From NCBI GenBank assembly GCA_030424595.1, contig JAUHWG010000002.1, forward strand, positions 248,001 to 312,000: a DNA stretch of 64,000 nt, in the 5' to 3' direction. This document shows, one piece after another, positions 51,141 through 59,907 of the stretch; positions within the stretch are counted from its first letter, which is position 1, and each line of letters opens with the position of its first letter. The stretch is from Polyangia bacterium. GTDB taxonomy: Bacteria > Myxococcota_A > Polyangia > Nannocystales > Nannocystaceae. The notes under the pieces are model-generated. The model saw only the letters and a program-made list of their open reading frames with translations. It ran no database searches and was not told the DNA's origin. The translations under genes were made by a program, and so were the position numbers.

Positions 51141-53168
51141 ATGCTATTCGATCTGCGGCCGACGATCGCCCTGCTCGGGAACTTCGTCGCCACCCCGCTG
51201 TCCCTCTCCGACGTGCCCGTCGTCTCCGCCGCGCAGCCCCCCCCGACCCCGGCTTCGGCCGCCCACGCACACCGCGCGCACCGTCGCCAGCGGCCCCTCT
51301 CGGGCACCTTTGCGGCGCTGGCCTGCGCCGCGGCGCTCCTCGGCGCCTGTGCACACCGCGGTCAGGGGACGGCCCCTCCCCCCGAAGAGCCGACGGCGCG
51401 CTTCATCGACGCGCCCCTCCTCGGCGCCCAGGGTGCCCCCGTTCTCGACCCCGAAGGGGGAGCCAGCGCCCGGATCGCCCGCCTCGATCGCCTCCTGGAT
51501 CTCTTCGACGCGGCCCGCTTTGCCGGGGACCAAGGCGCGCGAGAGAGCCTCTGGGAGGGGCTCGGCGGCGCGTCGATGGGTCGCGGGCAGGAGGCCAGCC
51601 GCGAAGCCCTCGCCCGCCTCCTCGACGAGGCGCTGGCCCTCGAAGACCTCCCAGAGCTCAGCGAAGACGACCGCGAGTTCGTCGCCTCCGCCCTCCTCCT
51701 CCTGACCTCCGATCTCCACCGGCCGACCGTCGCGGAGGATCTCTCGATCCAGACCGCGGCCTACCGCGAGCTGGTCCAAAACGGCCACCCGCGGATCGCC
51801 GACAACGCTCGCTGGAGGGTCTACGACCATATCCGCGGCTGCCTCGAGGGCGCGATCTCAGCCCCCCCCGAGCGGCGGCCGGAGATCGCGGTCCACAGCC
51901 TCTACACCGCCGAGGAGTCGATCGAGGGTCACCTCGACGACAAGCGATCGACCCACGCCAAGCCGAGCCTGCCGCCGCCCGCCGAGCTCTGGGCGCTGCT
52001 CGACGCGGAGCGCCAGGCCCTCACGTCGATCGCTCGCTGGGCGCCTGTCGTCCAGCGCCGCGCGGCCGACGACGAAGAGCTCCGCAGCACGACCCTCGCC
52101 GCCCTGCCGGCGCCGCGCGACCCCGCCTGGGAGATCGCGGCGATGCCCGCCGGGACCGGCCGCGCCGAGAGCCTCGCGCCGGTGATCCGCGTCGAGGGCG
52201 AGCTCCTGATCATCGACGAGGGCCGCCCGCAGGAGCGCCGCGAGCAGCTCGGCTCCCCGGAGGCCGCTCGCGCCCTGGAGGGCGCTCTTATCGAGGACGG
52301 CCGCGGGATCGTTCTCTTCGTCGCGCCGACGATGCTCCCCTCCCCCACCCTCCGGACCGCCCTCCGCGCTCTGCTGAGCGCCCGGGTGGCGACCGTCGAG
52401 TTCGCGATCCACGAGCCCCGCCTCGGCGACGACGCCGGCGATGTCGTCCTCGCCCTCCCGCTCGAGGTCTTCCGCGAGAGCGATCGCGGCCCCGCCTCCG
52501 TCGCCCTGCGCGAGGCCCGGATCCACGTCCACCTCGACGGTCGGGGACCTCGCCTCGCGATCGACGGCCGGTGGATGGACACCCGCCCGAACGGCGAGCG
52601 TGAGCTCGGCGATCTCCTCGAGCGCCTCGACAGGGCCTTCCCGCGGGAGCGGCTGATCACCCTGACGATCGGCCCCGACGTCCTCCTCCAGCAGCTCCTC
52701 GACCTCATGCGCATGCTGGTCGGCGGCACCAGCCGTCGCTACGACGTCGCCGCCTGGAGCGTCGACCGCGACCCCGCGAGCCTCGCCACGCCGAGCCCCA
52801 AGGACGCCGAAGACCGCCGCGTCGACAGGCGGGCCGCCCTCTACAGCAGCACCGCCAACGCCACGCTCGACCAGCCCTTTCCCCTGCCCAAGGGGGACCA
52901 GCAGCGCCTCGAGACCCTCGCTCGCCAGCTCACCCGCTGCATCCCCGAGGTCGAGGCACCCCTCCCCGCCGCCGGCCTCCGCCTCGACCTCTCCTTTGAG
53001 GAGGGCAAGATCCGCGAGGTCAAGGTCAGCGGCAAGCGCAAGCGCAAGGCCAAGGGCGACGCCGAGCCCTCCGGCGTCGAGGCCTGCGTCGACGCCGAGT
53101 CCCGCGGCTTTCGTCTCCGCGAGCAGCGCGATCCGATCCGCATCGGCGTCGTCCTCAAGCCCTCATAG
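51141..53168 (+). CDS. Large lipoprotein of unknown function with TonB/AgmX-like C-terminus
   Basis: 675 residues. A lipobox (ALACAAALLGAC) near residue 70 follows an unusually long N-terminal stretch; the true start could be a later codon, but no better ATG/GTG is obvious. The middle is helical and acidic. About residues 390-560 contain alternating strands (RVATVEFAIHEPRLGD, ARIHVHLDGRGPRLAIDGRW, LITLTIGPDVLLQQLLDLMRML) resembling ExbD/TolR-type periplasmic domains. The last ~85 residues (LARQLTRCIPEVEAP...LRLDLSFEEGKIREVKVSG...VEACVDAES) match the AgmX/TonB C-terminal pattern also seen in the kinase at 36220. Possibly part of an envelope energy-transduction or motility machine; speculative. 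Confidence 0.6.
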   Translation: MLFDLRPTIALLGNFVATPLSLSDVPVVSAAQPPPTPASAAHAHRAHRRQRPLSGTFAALACAAALLGACAHRGQGTAPPPEEPTARFIDAPLLGAQGAPVLDPEGGASARIARLDRLLDLFDAARFAGDQGARESLWEGLGGASMGRGQEASREALARLLDEALALEDLPELSEDDREFVASALLLLTSDLHRPTVAEDLSIQTAAYRELVQNGHPRIADNARWRVYDHIRGCLEGAISAPPERRPEIAVHSLYTAEESIEGHLDDKRSTHAKPSLPPPAELWALLDAERQALTSIARWAPVVQRRAADDEELRSTTLAALPAPRDPAWEIAAMPAGTGRAESLAPVIRVEGELLIIDEGRPQERREQLGSPEAARALEGALIEDGRGIVLFVAPTMLPSPTLRTALRALLSARVATVEFAIHEPRLGDDAGDVVLALPLEVFRESDRGPASVALREARIHVHLDGRGPRLAIDGRWMDTRPNGERELGDLLERLDRAFPRERLITLTIGPDVLLQQLLDLMRMLVGGTSRRYDVAAWSVDRDPASLATPSPKDAEDRRVDRRAALYSSTANATLDQPFPLPKGDQQRLETLARQLTRCIPEVEAPLPAAGLRLDLSFEEGKIREVKVSGKRKRKAKGDAEPSGVEACVDAESRGFRLREQRDPIRIGVVLKPS

Positions 53169-53214
53169 CTGGGCTGGCTTCACGGCCCAGGGATCCTCCC
53201 CGCGGTCGTCCATC

Positions 53215-53316
53215 ACTGAGCCCGCAGGCCCGCTGTGCCGCTGTACTGCGAGTCTCGGCGGGCCGAGAGGGGCGACGAGGGCTGGAGCGCGCGAGACCCT
53301 TGCCACGGGCTGCTAG
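53215..53316. repeat. Right half of the dispersed palindromic repeat
   Basis: GTCTCGGCGGGCCGAGAGGGGCGACGA and TTGCCACGGGCTGCTAG (17 bp identical) match 8702-8770. It fills a convergent gap and its CTAG holds the stop of the Fur-family gene. Confidence 0.75.
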
Positions 53317-53759
53317 TGCGTGCCCGGAGCGCCCCGTTGGAGGCAGTCCGGGCACTCCCCCCGCAGCTGGACCATCGCCTTCTTCAGCGAGAGGGACCAG
53401 GGGCCCTCCATCGACATCGACGCGGTCAGCTCGGCGGGTAGACATTCGAGGCGTCCGCAGTCCTCACAGACAAAGTGCGGGTGGCGGTGACCGTCTCCGT
53501 AGGCGGGGTCGAGCACGTAGCGATTGACCCCCTCCGCGCGGCTCACGACAGAGGCGAGACCGGCCTCCCGCAGCTTGATCAGGTTTCGGTAGATCGTCGC
53601 CGGATCCCAGTGGTTGTCCCCGAGGCGCCCGCTCACCTCGCTGTTGGAGAGCGGGCTCGTCGCCTCCGAGAGCACGCGAAGGACCGCCAGCCTCGGGGGC
53701 GTCGCCCGCAGACCCTTCGTCCGCAGCACGCTGCGCGCCTCGTCCTCGGTGATGCTCAT
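53313..53759 (-). CDS. Fur-family metalloregulator, probably Zur-like
   Basis: 148 residues. The winged helix is residues ~15-80 (LRATPPRLAVLRVLSEATSPLSNSEVSGRL, then WDPATIYRNLIKLREAGL, the recognition helix). The dimerisation domain has HRHPHFVCEDCGRLECLP and GECPDC, two CxxC pairs for the structural zinc. Fur-family proteins repress metal uptake or peroxide genes when metallated. It is divergent from a His-rich lipoprotein and a TonB receptor, so zinc (Zur) is the most likely ligand, by inference; Fur or PerR function cannot be excluded. Confidence 0.85.
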   Translation of the reverse strand: MSITEDEARSVLRTKGLRATPPRLAVLRVLSEATSPLSNSEVSGRLGDNHWDPATIYRNLIKLREAGLASVVSRAEGVNRYVLDPAYGDGHRHPHFVCEDCGRLECLPAELTASMSMEGPWSLSLKKAMVQLRGECPDCLQRGAPGTH

Positions 53760-53819
53760 GTCAGCTCTCTGGCTCAGGCGATGCCCAGCCGGATCCTAGG
53801 GTATTGAATAAGGGATCGC

Positions 53820-53840
53820 AGACGCAAGCGGCCTGCGTCT
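53820..53840. promoter_or_regulatory. Inverted repeat AGACGCA-N7-TGCGTCT
   Basis: Perfect 7-bp half sites (53820-53826, 53834-53840) between the Fur-family gene and the metal-uptake genes, beside an AT-rich TATTGAATAAG segment that could hold the regulator's promoter. Candidate operator. Confidence 0.4.
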
Positions 53841-53929
53841 ATGCACCTCCCCAGACGCTCCGAGGCCGACCCCGTGGGTGATGGGACCCCCTCTGAGCGC
53901 CCGCTGTCGCCACGTCTGGCCCGACCAGC

Positions 53930-53983
53930 TTGACAATCCGAGCGCCATCGTCGATGTTCCGCCACATGCAAATGAGTTGCGTT
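53930..53983 (+). promoter_or_regulatory. Promoter with overlapping Fur/Zur-box-like sequence
   Basis: TTGACA (53930-53935), 17-bp spacer, GATGTT (53953-53958), then 7 nt to ATG 53966. Directly at the start, GCAAATGAGTTGC (53969-53981 region) has GCAA/TTGC symmetry and the AAATGA core seen in Fur-type boxes. Binding here would block initiation by the adjacent regulator. Confidence 0.4.
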
Positions 53984-54640
53984 AGCGCACTGCGCGCCAC
54001 CCCTCGCATCGCGAAAATCGCCCTCCTGGCCCTCCTCGTCTCCTGCGCCGGCGACGATCACGGCGACGACCACGGCGACGACCACAATCACGACAACGAG
54101 ATCATCTCGCGGGTCGTCCTCACGTTCACCCCCGAGGGCGGCGGTGAGGCCCTCTCCTTCAGCTTTGACGATCCGGACGGCGACGGCGGAGCCTCCGGGG
54201 TCTCCGAGCAGATCGAGCTGACCGAGGGCAGCACCTACGCCCTCGCGCTCACGTTCGAGAACGCGCTCACCGATCCGACCGAGGACATCACCGCCGACAT
54301 CGAGGCCGAGGCCGAGGCTCACTTCATCCTCCTCACGGGGGACCTCAGCGGTCCCGCCTCGACGCCGACGACGTCGCTTCTCAGCCAGGCCTACGCCGAC
54401 CTCGAGTCCGACTACGGGGCCAACGCGGTCGGCGAGGATCTGCCGCTCGGGATCCGACACACGATCACGGCGACCACCGCGGGCAGCGGCTCCCTGAGGG
54501 TCATGCTCCGCCACCTGCCAGAGGTCAACGGCCAGCCGCAGAAGACCGCGTCCCTCCCCGCCGATCTCGCCGCGGGGCTGGACCTGCCCGGCTCCGTCGA
54601 CGTCGACCTCACGTTCGACTTGGTGGTATCGAGCCCCTGA
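53966..54640 (+). CDS. His-rich lipoprotein, probable metal-binding
   Basis: 224 residues from ATG 53966; ATGs at 53954 and 53972 are alternatives, and the promoter predicts a transcript starting near 53966. Signal peptide and lipobox (IALLALLVSC). Directly after the lipid Cys is AGDDHGDDHGDDHNHDN, a short His/Asp cluster typical of zinc or copper scavenging lipoproteins. The rest is a beta-rich domain (VVLTFTPEGGGEALSFSFDDPDGDGG, IELTEGSTYALALTFEN, LRVMLRHLP). It is followed by a TonB receptor and divergent from a Fur-type regulator. Its stop codon lies within a CCTGA repeat. Confidence 0.75.
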   Translation: MQMSCVSALRATPRIAKIALLALLVSCAGDDHGDDHGDDHNHDNEIISRVVLTFTPEGGGEALSFSFDDPDGDGGASGVSEQIELTEGSTYALALTFENALTDPTEDITADIEAEAEAHFILLTGDLSGPASTPTTSLLSQAYADLESDYGANAVGEDLPLGIRHTITATTAGSGSLRVMLRHLPEVNGQPQKTASLPADLAAGLDLPGSVDVDLTFDLVVSSP

Positions 54641-54660
54641 CCTGACCTGACCTGACCTGA
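54636..54660. repeat. CCTGA pentanucleotide repeat, five copies
   Basis: Five exact CCTGA units that include the stop codon of the His-rich lipoprotein and continue towards the TonB receptor gene. Such tracts can change length by slippage; here this would move the spacing but not the reading frame of the upstream gene. Confidence 0.9.
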
Positions 54661-54730
54661 CCTGGGCCTTGCCCGAGGCCGATCGCGCCGCCTCGGACAA
54701 CGCCCGCCACACCTGGCCCGCGCCGCCGCC

Positions 54731-57247
54731 GTGCACCTCGCAGCACTCCTCACCTGGGCGCTCAACGCCGAAGCCGCTCCGCCTCCCCCCCCTGACGCCG
54801 CCGAGTGCGTCGGGAGCTGGGAGGCCTCGGTCGTCGAGGTCGGCACCGGCGAGCCGCTGCCCGGGGTCCGCGTCGAGCTCACCCGCGCCGGCGTCCGCGG
54901 GGTGCTCACCGCCCGGACAGACGCCGAGGGTCAGGTCCGGATCGAGGCCCTCTGCCCCGGCGACGTGCGGATCACCGTCAACGACGAGGAGCACGCCGAG
55001 GCGCGGCTCAAGGTCACTCTAGACGGAGGGGAGACGACGACCGAGATCGCGCTCGATCCCCTGCACGCCCGCCACGGACCGCTGGTCCGGCAGGTGGTGA
55101 TCGGCGGGCACGGGGGGCACCAGACCGGCTCCTCTGCGAGCGAGTCCCTCGCCGGCGACGCCCTCGCCCGCACCCGCGGCAAGGGCCTCGCGGACACGCT
55201 CTCGGAGATGGCCGGGGTCTCGACCCTGCGCGGGAGCGCTGGCGGGATGGGCAAGCCGATGATCCGCGGGCATCAGGGGAGGCGGACGATGATCCTCGTC
55301 GACGGGATCCGTCACGAGGGCCAGGACTGGGGGATCGACCACGCACCGGAGGTCGATCCCCAAGCGGCGGATCGACTGACCGTGATCAAGGGGGCCGGGA
55401 CCACCCGCTTCGGCGCCAAGGCGCTCGGCGGCGTGGTCATGCTCCAGTCCAGGCCCCTGCCCCAGCGCCCGAGCGTCCGCTCCGAGGTCAGCACCTTCGG
55501 CGGCTCCAACCCCCTCGGCGGCGGCGGAGCGGCCCGCGTCGAGATCGCGCCGCCCCGCGCCCGCGGCTTCGCGATCCGGGTCGAGGGCAACGTCAACCGG
55601 CACCGGGCGATCGTCACGCCGACCTACGCCCTCGACAATACGGGCAGCCTGACCTGGAACGCGGGGACGCTCCTCGGCTACAGCAGCGACGCCTTCGATC
55701 TCGGGGTCGGCTATCGCCTCATGCGCTCCAAGGGGGGGATCTGCGCCTGCTTGCGGATCTCGACCCCCGAGGAGTTCGAGCAGAGCGTCGCTCGCGGTCG
55801 GCCCGTCGACGCCGACGCCTATCGGGCTGACTTCGCGATCGAGCGGCCCCGCCAGGAGATCTGGCACCACCTCGCCTATCTCAACACCAGGGTGCGGCTC
55901 GGCCGGCTCGGCGAGCTCCACGGGATCTACTCGTTCCAGTACAACGACCGCGAGGAGTACGGGGTCGTCCGCGAGACCGTCGTCGGCCCCCAGCTCACCT
56001 TCGGGCTCGCGACCCACGCCGTCGATCTACGGCTCGAGCACGCCCGCCTCGAGGTCGGGCGTTGGTCGCAGTTCGGCACCCTGGGCGCGAACTTCAACCA
56101 CCAGAGCAATGACTTTGAGGCTGCGAGCACCCTCATCCCCGACTATAAGCATAACAGCTGGGCTCTCTACAATGTCGAGCGCCTGACCCGAGACCGCGTC
56201 GAGCTCGAGATCGGCGTCCGCTACGAAGGCATGGTCCGCGACACCACGTTGAGCGAGCGCGACTACCTCGGCCAGGTCGCCAGCGATCGGCTCGACACCG
56301 AGGCCTGCGCCGCCGAAGGATCCGGCGGCGCCTGTCAGCACCCCTTCCACGCGGTCTCAGGGACCTTAGGCGCGCTCCTGTGGCCCTCTGTGCGCCTGCC
56401 CGAGATGACCTGGCGCTCGCAGCTCCACTCGTCGGCCCGGATCCCGTCGATCGACGAGCAGTTCATGAACGGAGCCGCGCCCTCCTTCCCGATCCTCGGC
56501 GTCGGCTCCTCGACGATCGGCATTGAGCGCTCGTGGGGCGGCGAGTCGACGCTCGCCTACGACGGCGACTGGCTCTTCCTCGAGGCCGCCGGCTACGCCT
56601 CCTTCATCGACGACTACATCTATTTCGTGCCGCAGCCGCAGCAGGGCCAATGTGCGCCCCTCAGCTGTACGACGCGCGGCCCCCTGCCCGTCTTCGCCTT
56701 CACCCCGACCGACGCGCTCTTCGGCGGCGGTGAGCTGCGCTTTGACGTCAAGGCCCCGCGCCTGCCGCTCAGCATCGCCGGCAGCGCCTCCTGGGTCCGC
56801 GGCCAGAACCTCGTCGACCGGGAGCCGCTCGCGCTGGTGCCCGCCGATCGCTATGTCGCGACCGGCCGCTATCACCTCCCGGAGTCGCGGGTGTCGAGCC
56901 GCGCCTACCTCGAGCTCGGCGGCACCCTCGTCGCCCGCCAGCGCCGGACCCCCCTCGAGATCGAGTTCGCCCCGCCGCCGCCCCTCTACTTCCTCCTCGG
57001 CGCCGGCGCGGGGGCAGAGTTCGCGACCGAGCGCCGCGTCGTCCGCCTCAGCGTCGTGGGCAACAACCTCCTCAACCAGCGCTACCGCGACTACACCAGC
57101 CTCCTCCGCTACTTCGCCGACGAGGCCGGCTGGAGCGTCCAGCTCCGCCTCTCCATCGACCTCGACGTCGAGCTCGGGGAGAGCTCCGGGGAGGTCGCTC
57201 AGCGTCGCCGACGGGGCCGACTTGGGTCGTCGCGACAGCGCGGGTGA
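54731..57247 (+). CDS. TonB-dependent outer-membrane receptor
   Basis: 838 residues from a GTG at 54731. After a signal peptide comes a carboxypeptidase-regulatory-like domain (GTGEPLPGVRVELTRAGVRGVL..DAEGQVRIEALCPGD). The plug (about 115-250) has DTLSEMAGVSTLRGSAGGMGKPMIRGHQGRRTMILVDGIRHEGQDWG and KGAGTTRFGAKALGGVV, and a beta-barrel follows to a charged, Arg-rich tail (QRRRRGRLGSSRQRG), longer than the usual aromatic end. IGGHGGHQTG near the plug start is His-rich, in keeping with a metal-related cargo. Its place after the His-rich lipoprotein and Fur-type gene suggests uptake of zinc or a metal complex. Confidence 0.85.
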   Translation: MHLAALLTWALNAEAAPPPPPDAAECVGSWEASVVEVGTGEPLPGVRVELTRAGVRGVLTARTDAEGQVRIEALCPGDVRITVNDEEHAEARLKVTLDGGETTTEIALDPLHARHGPLVRQVVIGGHGGHQTGSSASESLAGDALARTRGKGLADTLSEMAGVSTLRGSAGGMGKPMIRGHQGRRTMILVDGIRHEGQDWGIDHAPEVDPQAADRLTVIKGAGTTRFGAKALGGVVMLQSRPLPQRPSVRSEVSTFGGSNPLGGGGAARVEIAPPRARGFAIRVEGNVNRHRAIVTPTYALDNTGSLTWNAGTLLGYSSDAFDLGVGYRLMRSKGGICACLRISTPEEFEQSVARGRPVDADAYRADFAIERPRQEIWHHLAYLNTRVRLGRLGELHGIYSFQYNDREEYGVVRETVVGPQLTFGLATHAVDLRLEHARLEVGRWSQFGTLGANFNHQSNDFEAASTLIPDYKHNSWALYNVERLTRDRVELEIGVRYEGMVRDTTLSERDYLGQVASDRLDTEACAAEGSGGACQHPFHAVSGTLGALLWPSVRLPEMTWRSQLHSSARIPSIDEQFMNGAAPSFPILGVGSSTIGIERSWGGESTLAYDGDWLFLEAAGYASFIDDYIYFVPQPQQGQCAPLSCTTRGPLPVFAFTPTDALFGGGELRFDVKAPRLPLSIAGSASWVRGQNLVDREPLALVPADRYVATGRYHLPESRVSSRAYLELGGTLVARQRRTPLEIEFAPPPPLYFLLGAGAGAEFATERRVVRLSVVGNNLLNQRYRDYTSLLRYFADEAGWSVQLRLSIDLDVELGESSGEVAQRRRRGRLGSSRQRG

Positions 57248-57322
57248 GGGCGGCGCCTCGCCAGCGCAGCTCCCGACTTTTGCCTTGGTCGCGGCTCGCT
57301 TGATGGCCCATCCTTGGGGACG

Positions 57323-57943
57323 ATGCACCGGCTCCTGGAAACGCCCGCCCGCGAGCAGATCCAGGGGACCGTACAGGCGATCGAGGGGTCGACCTGCGCC
57401 GAGGTCATCGTCGCCGTCGAGCGTCGAGCGGGGACCTATGCCACCCCGCGGGTGCTCCTCGGGGTCTCGCTGGCGGTCCTCTGCCAGCTCTTCCTCCTCT
57501 TCGCCGAGGTCGAGTTTCCCCTCGACTGGTTTGTCGTCATGCCGCTGGTGGCGGGCCTCGTCGGCGCCCTGCTCGGCTCGACAGGCGCGCTCCAGCGCCA
57601 TCTCACGCCCGCGCCGCTGCGACGACAGCGGGTGTTGCAGGCGGCCCAAGCGGCCTTCTATCGCCATCGCGTCGGCCACACCCGGGAGCACATCGGCGTG
57701 CTCGTCTACTTCGCGTTGACCGAGGGCCAGGTCGAGGTCGTCGCCGACACTGGGGTGCTCAAGGCGCGGCCGTTGGCGGCCTGGGAGCAGGCGAGCGCGT
57801 CGATCGACCGAGCGCTGGCGAGCGGGGGGGATCCCGAGCGGATCGCGGCCGCGCTCTCGGAGCTGGGGCAGGTCCTCGCCCTCTGTCTCCCGGCCACCGA
57901 GGACGATGTCGACGAGCTCAACGACGAGGTGATCTTCGGATGA
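57323..57943 (+). CDS. TPM-domain membrane protein
   Basis: 206 residues from ATG 57323 (a TTG at 57314 is possible). The N-terminal part (REQIQGTVQAIEGSTCAEVIVAVERRAGTY) and the C-terminal part (HTREHIGVLVYFALTEGQVEVVADTGV, IAAALSELGQVL) are the two halves of a TPM domain, interrupted by two membrane helices (LLGVSLAVLCQLFLLFAEV, WFVVMPLVAGLVGALLGS). TPM domains occur in envelope proteins implicated in photosystem or membrane-protein repair and in phosphatase-like roles. The ATGA overlap with the next gene indicates coupling. Confidence 0.7.
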   Translation: MHRLLETPAREQIQGTVQAIEGSTCAEVIVAVERRAGTYATPRVLLGVSLAVLCQLFLLFAEVEFPLDWFVVMPLVAGLVGALLGSTGALQRHLTPAPLRRQRVLQAAQAAFYRHRVGHTREHIGVLVYFALTEGQVEVVADTGVLKARPLAAWEQASASIDRALASGGDPERIAAALSELGQVLALCLPATEDDVDELNDEVIFG

Positions 57944-59622
57944 GGTGGCGACGTCGATGCTCACGGGCGCTCTCCTCGGTCGCCTCGCTCTCGCTTGTCG
58001 GCGGACTCCTGGTCGCCGGGAGCGTCGCCGAGGCGCGGCCAGGCGGAGGACACTCGTTCTCGAGCAGCCGCCCGTCGTCATCGTCATCGTCGTTCTCGTC
58101 GTCGTCGTCGTCGTCATCGTCCTTCAGCTCGTTCGGGTCGTCGTCGAGCTCATCGGGTTCATCGTCCTGGTCGAGCCCCTCGGTCCCCCGCAAGAACTGG
58201 ATCTTCAACGCAGAGACGCCCTATTGGGACGCCGCGATCATCAGTATCTTCGCGACCTTTGCGCTCATTCTCTTCGGTTTTTGGGCCTTCAAGGCGATCC
58301 GCCGCGCTCGCCATGAGAGCGCCGCAGCTCGCCATATGGGGAGCTACGCGGCGTCCGAGATGATGCGCGCAGGGGGCCTTGGGGTCGCGCTCTCAGGCTG
58401 GAGCGCCCGGCCGCGCGGTGCGTCGGCGGAGGCTGGCAAGACGACGCGAGGGGGCGGCGGCAGGAGCCGTCGACGTCGCCCGCAGCGGCTCGAAGAGGCT
58501 GATCCCGACTTCTCGCGGATCGCCTTTGAGGACCTCGCCTATCGGATCTACGCGGCCTCCTATCGACAGAGCTCCCGTGACGGAGACCTCAGCGCGCTCG
58601 CCCCCTACTTGACGCCTGAGATCAGCGAGTGGCTCTTCCAGACCAACCGCAAGGAGGCGATGCTCGGCGGCGTGGTCGTCGGCTCCGCGGCGATCGAGCG
58701 GATCCGCCACCGCGCAGACTACACCTATATCGACGTTCTCTATACGAGCAATGTCTCCTATACCGACATCGACCGCCCCTACACCCTCTACCTGCGCGAG
58801 CGCTGGACCTTTCGCCGGCAGGTCGGCGCGACCACCAAGCCGCCCGAGGAGACCCAAGGGCTCGGCTGCCCGTCCTGCGGCGCGCCCTTTCGCTCGGTCG
58901 ATCTCCGGCGCTGTGGGCATTGCGACAACGTCGTCGCCGACGCCCGCTTTCAGTGGCAAGTCTGCCAACGTGAGCGCCTGGAGCGGCTGAAGAGGCCGCC
59001 GACGCTCGGACACTCGGTGGTCGAGGTCGGCACAGATGATCCGACGATCGTCCAGCGCGGGCTCAAAGAACGTCTCGCCGAGGCCGCGGACGAGTCGCCT
59101 GCGCTGGACCTCGCGGCCGTCACCCGGCGAACCCGGGCGATCTTCAACGACCTGACGACGGCCTGGAACGAGGACGACCTCCTGGGGATGCGGCCCCTCC
59201 TCAGCGACGCGCTCTTTGACTACATGCGCTACTGGCTCGACGCCTACGCGGTGCAGGGCCTGCGCAACCGGCTCGACAAGGCTCGCCTCCTCCGCGCCGA
59301 GCCAGCCAAGCTCCTCCGCGACAGCTATTTCCAGGCGATCACGCTCCGGATCTTCGCCGACGGCCTCGACTACACCCAGGACTCCTCAGGCGTGATCATC
59401 AGCGGCAGCCGGAGCGAGCGGCGGGTCTACTCCGAATACTGGACGTTGATCCGCAGCACCGCCCTCCCGAGCGAGAGCCGCGGCGACACGTGCCCGAGCT
59501 GCGCTGGCCCTTTGTCGCTGACGATGGCCGGCAATTGTGACCATTGCGGGGTTCACCTGACCCTCGGCGCGTTCGACTGGGTCCTGTCAAAGATCGAGCA
59601 GGACGAGGTCTATCGCGGCTGA
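57940..59622 (+). CDS. Tim44-like membrane protein with poly-Ser tract and two zinc ribbons
   Basis: 560 residues; ATG overlaps the TPM gene's stop. Signal peptide (VASLSLVGGLLVAGSVAEA), then a ~45-residue tract that is almost pure Ser with Phe and Gly, a membrane helix (IISIFATFALILFGFWAF) and a basic linker. Two regions resemble Tim44-like lipid-facing domains (LAPYLTPEISEWLF..., MRPLLSDALFDYMRYWLDAY). A zinc ribbon follows each (CPSCGAPF..CGHC and CPSCAGPL..CDHC). Ser-rich segments preceding Tim44-like domains are common in bacterial homologues (for example next to TPM proteins). Probably a membrane-associated factor; exact role unknown. Confidence 0.75.
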   Translation: MRWRRRCSRALSSVASLSLVGGLLVAGSVAEARPGGGHSFSSSRPSSSSSSFSSSSSSSSSFSSFGSSSSSSGSSSWSSPSVPRKNWIFNAETPYWDAAIISIFATFALILFGFWAFKAIRRARHESAAARHMGSYAASEMMRAGGLGVALSGWSARPRGASAEAGKTTRGGGGRSRRRRPQRLEEADPDFSRIAFEDLAYRIYAASYRQSSRDGDLSALAPYLTPEISEWLFQTNRKEAMLGGVVVGSAAIERIRHRADYTYIDVLYTSNVSYTDIDRPYTLYLRERWTFRRQVGATTKPPEETQGLGCPSCGAPFRSVDLRRCGHCDNVVADARFQWQVCQRERLERLKRPPTLGHSVVEVGTDDPTIVQRGLKERLAEAADESPALDLAAVTRRTRAIFNDLTTAWNEDDLLGMRPLLSDALFDYMRYWLDAYAVQGLRNRLDKARLLRAEPAKLLRDSYFQAITLRIFADGLDYTQDSSGVIISGSRSERRVYSEYWTLIRSTALPSESRGDTCPSCAGPLSLTMAGNCDHCGVHLTLGAFDWVLSKIEQDEVYRG

Positions 59623-59658
59623 GACCGAGCGCGAGCGCGGGCGCTCCGAAGTGGACGC

Positions 59659-59805
59659 TCTGATCCGCGCTCCGATCTGTGCTCCGATCTGTGCTCCGAT
59701 CTGTGCTTCGACCTGTGCTTCGACCTGTCTCTTCGATTTATCTCTTCGACCTGTCTCTTCGATTTATCTCTTCGACCTGTCTCTTCGATCTGTCTCTTCG
59801 ATCTG
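59659..59805. repeat. 12-13-bp tandem repeat array
   Basis: About twelve units change gradually: GCTCCGATCTGT (three), GCTTCGACCTGT (two), then TCTCTTCGACCTG or TCTCTTCGATTTA (13 bp, six). The two 13-bp variants alternate before ending in TCTCTTCGATCTG twice. It occupies most of the gap between two same-strand genes. Confidence 0.9.
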
Positions 59806-59907
59806 CGCGCACAACCGGTGCTATCCTCGGCGCCCGAATGCGATCCATGACGCGCCCAGGCCCTACTCCAACCGTGCTCATGGGGCCGCGACCCTGCGGA
59901 GGCCGTC

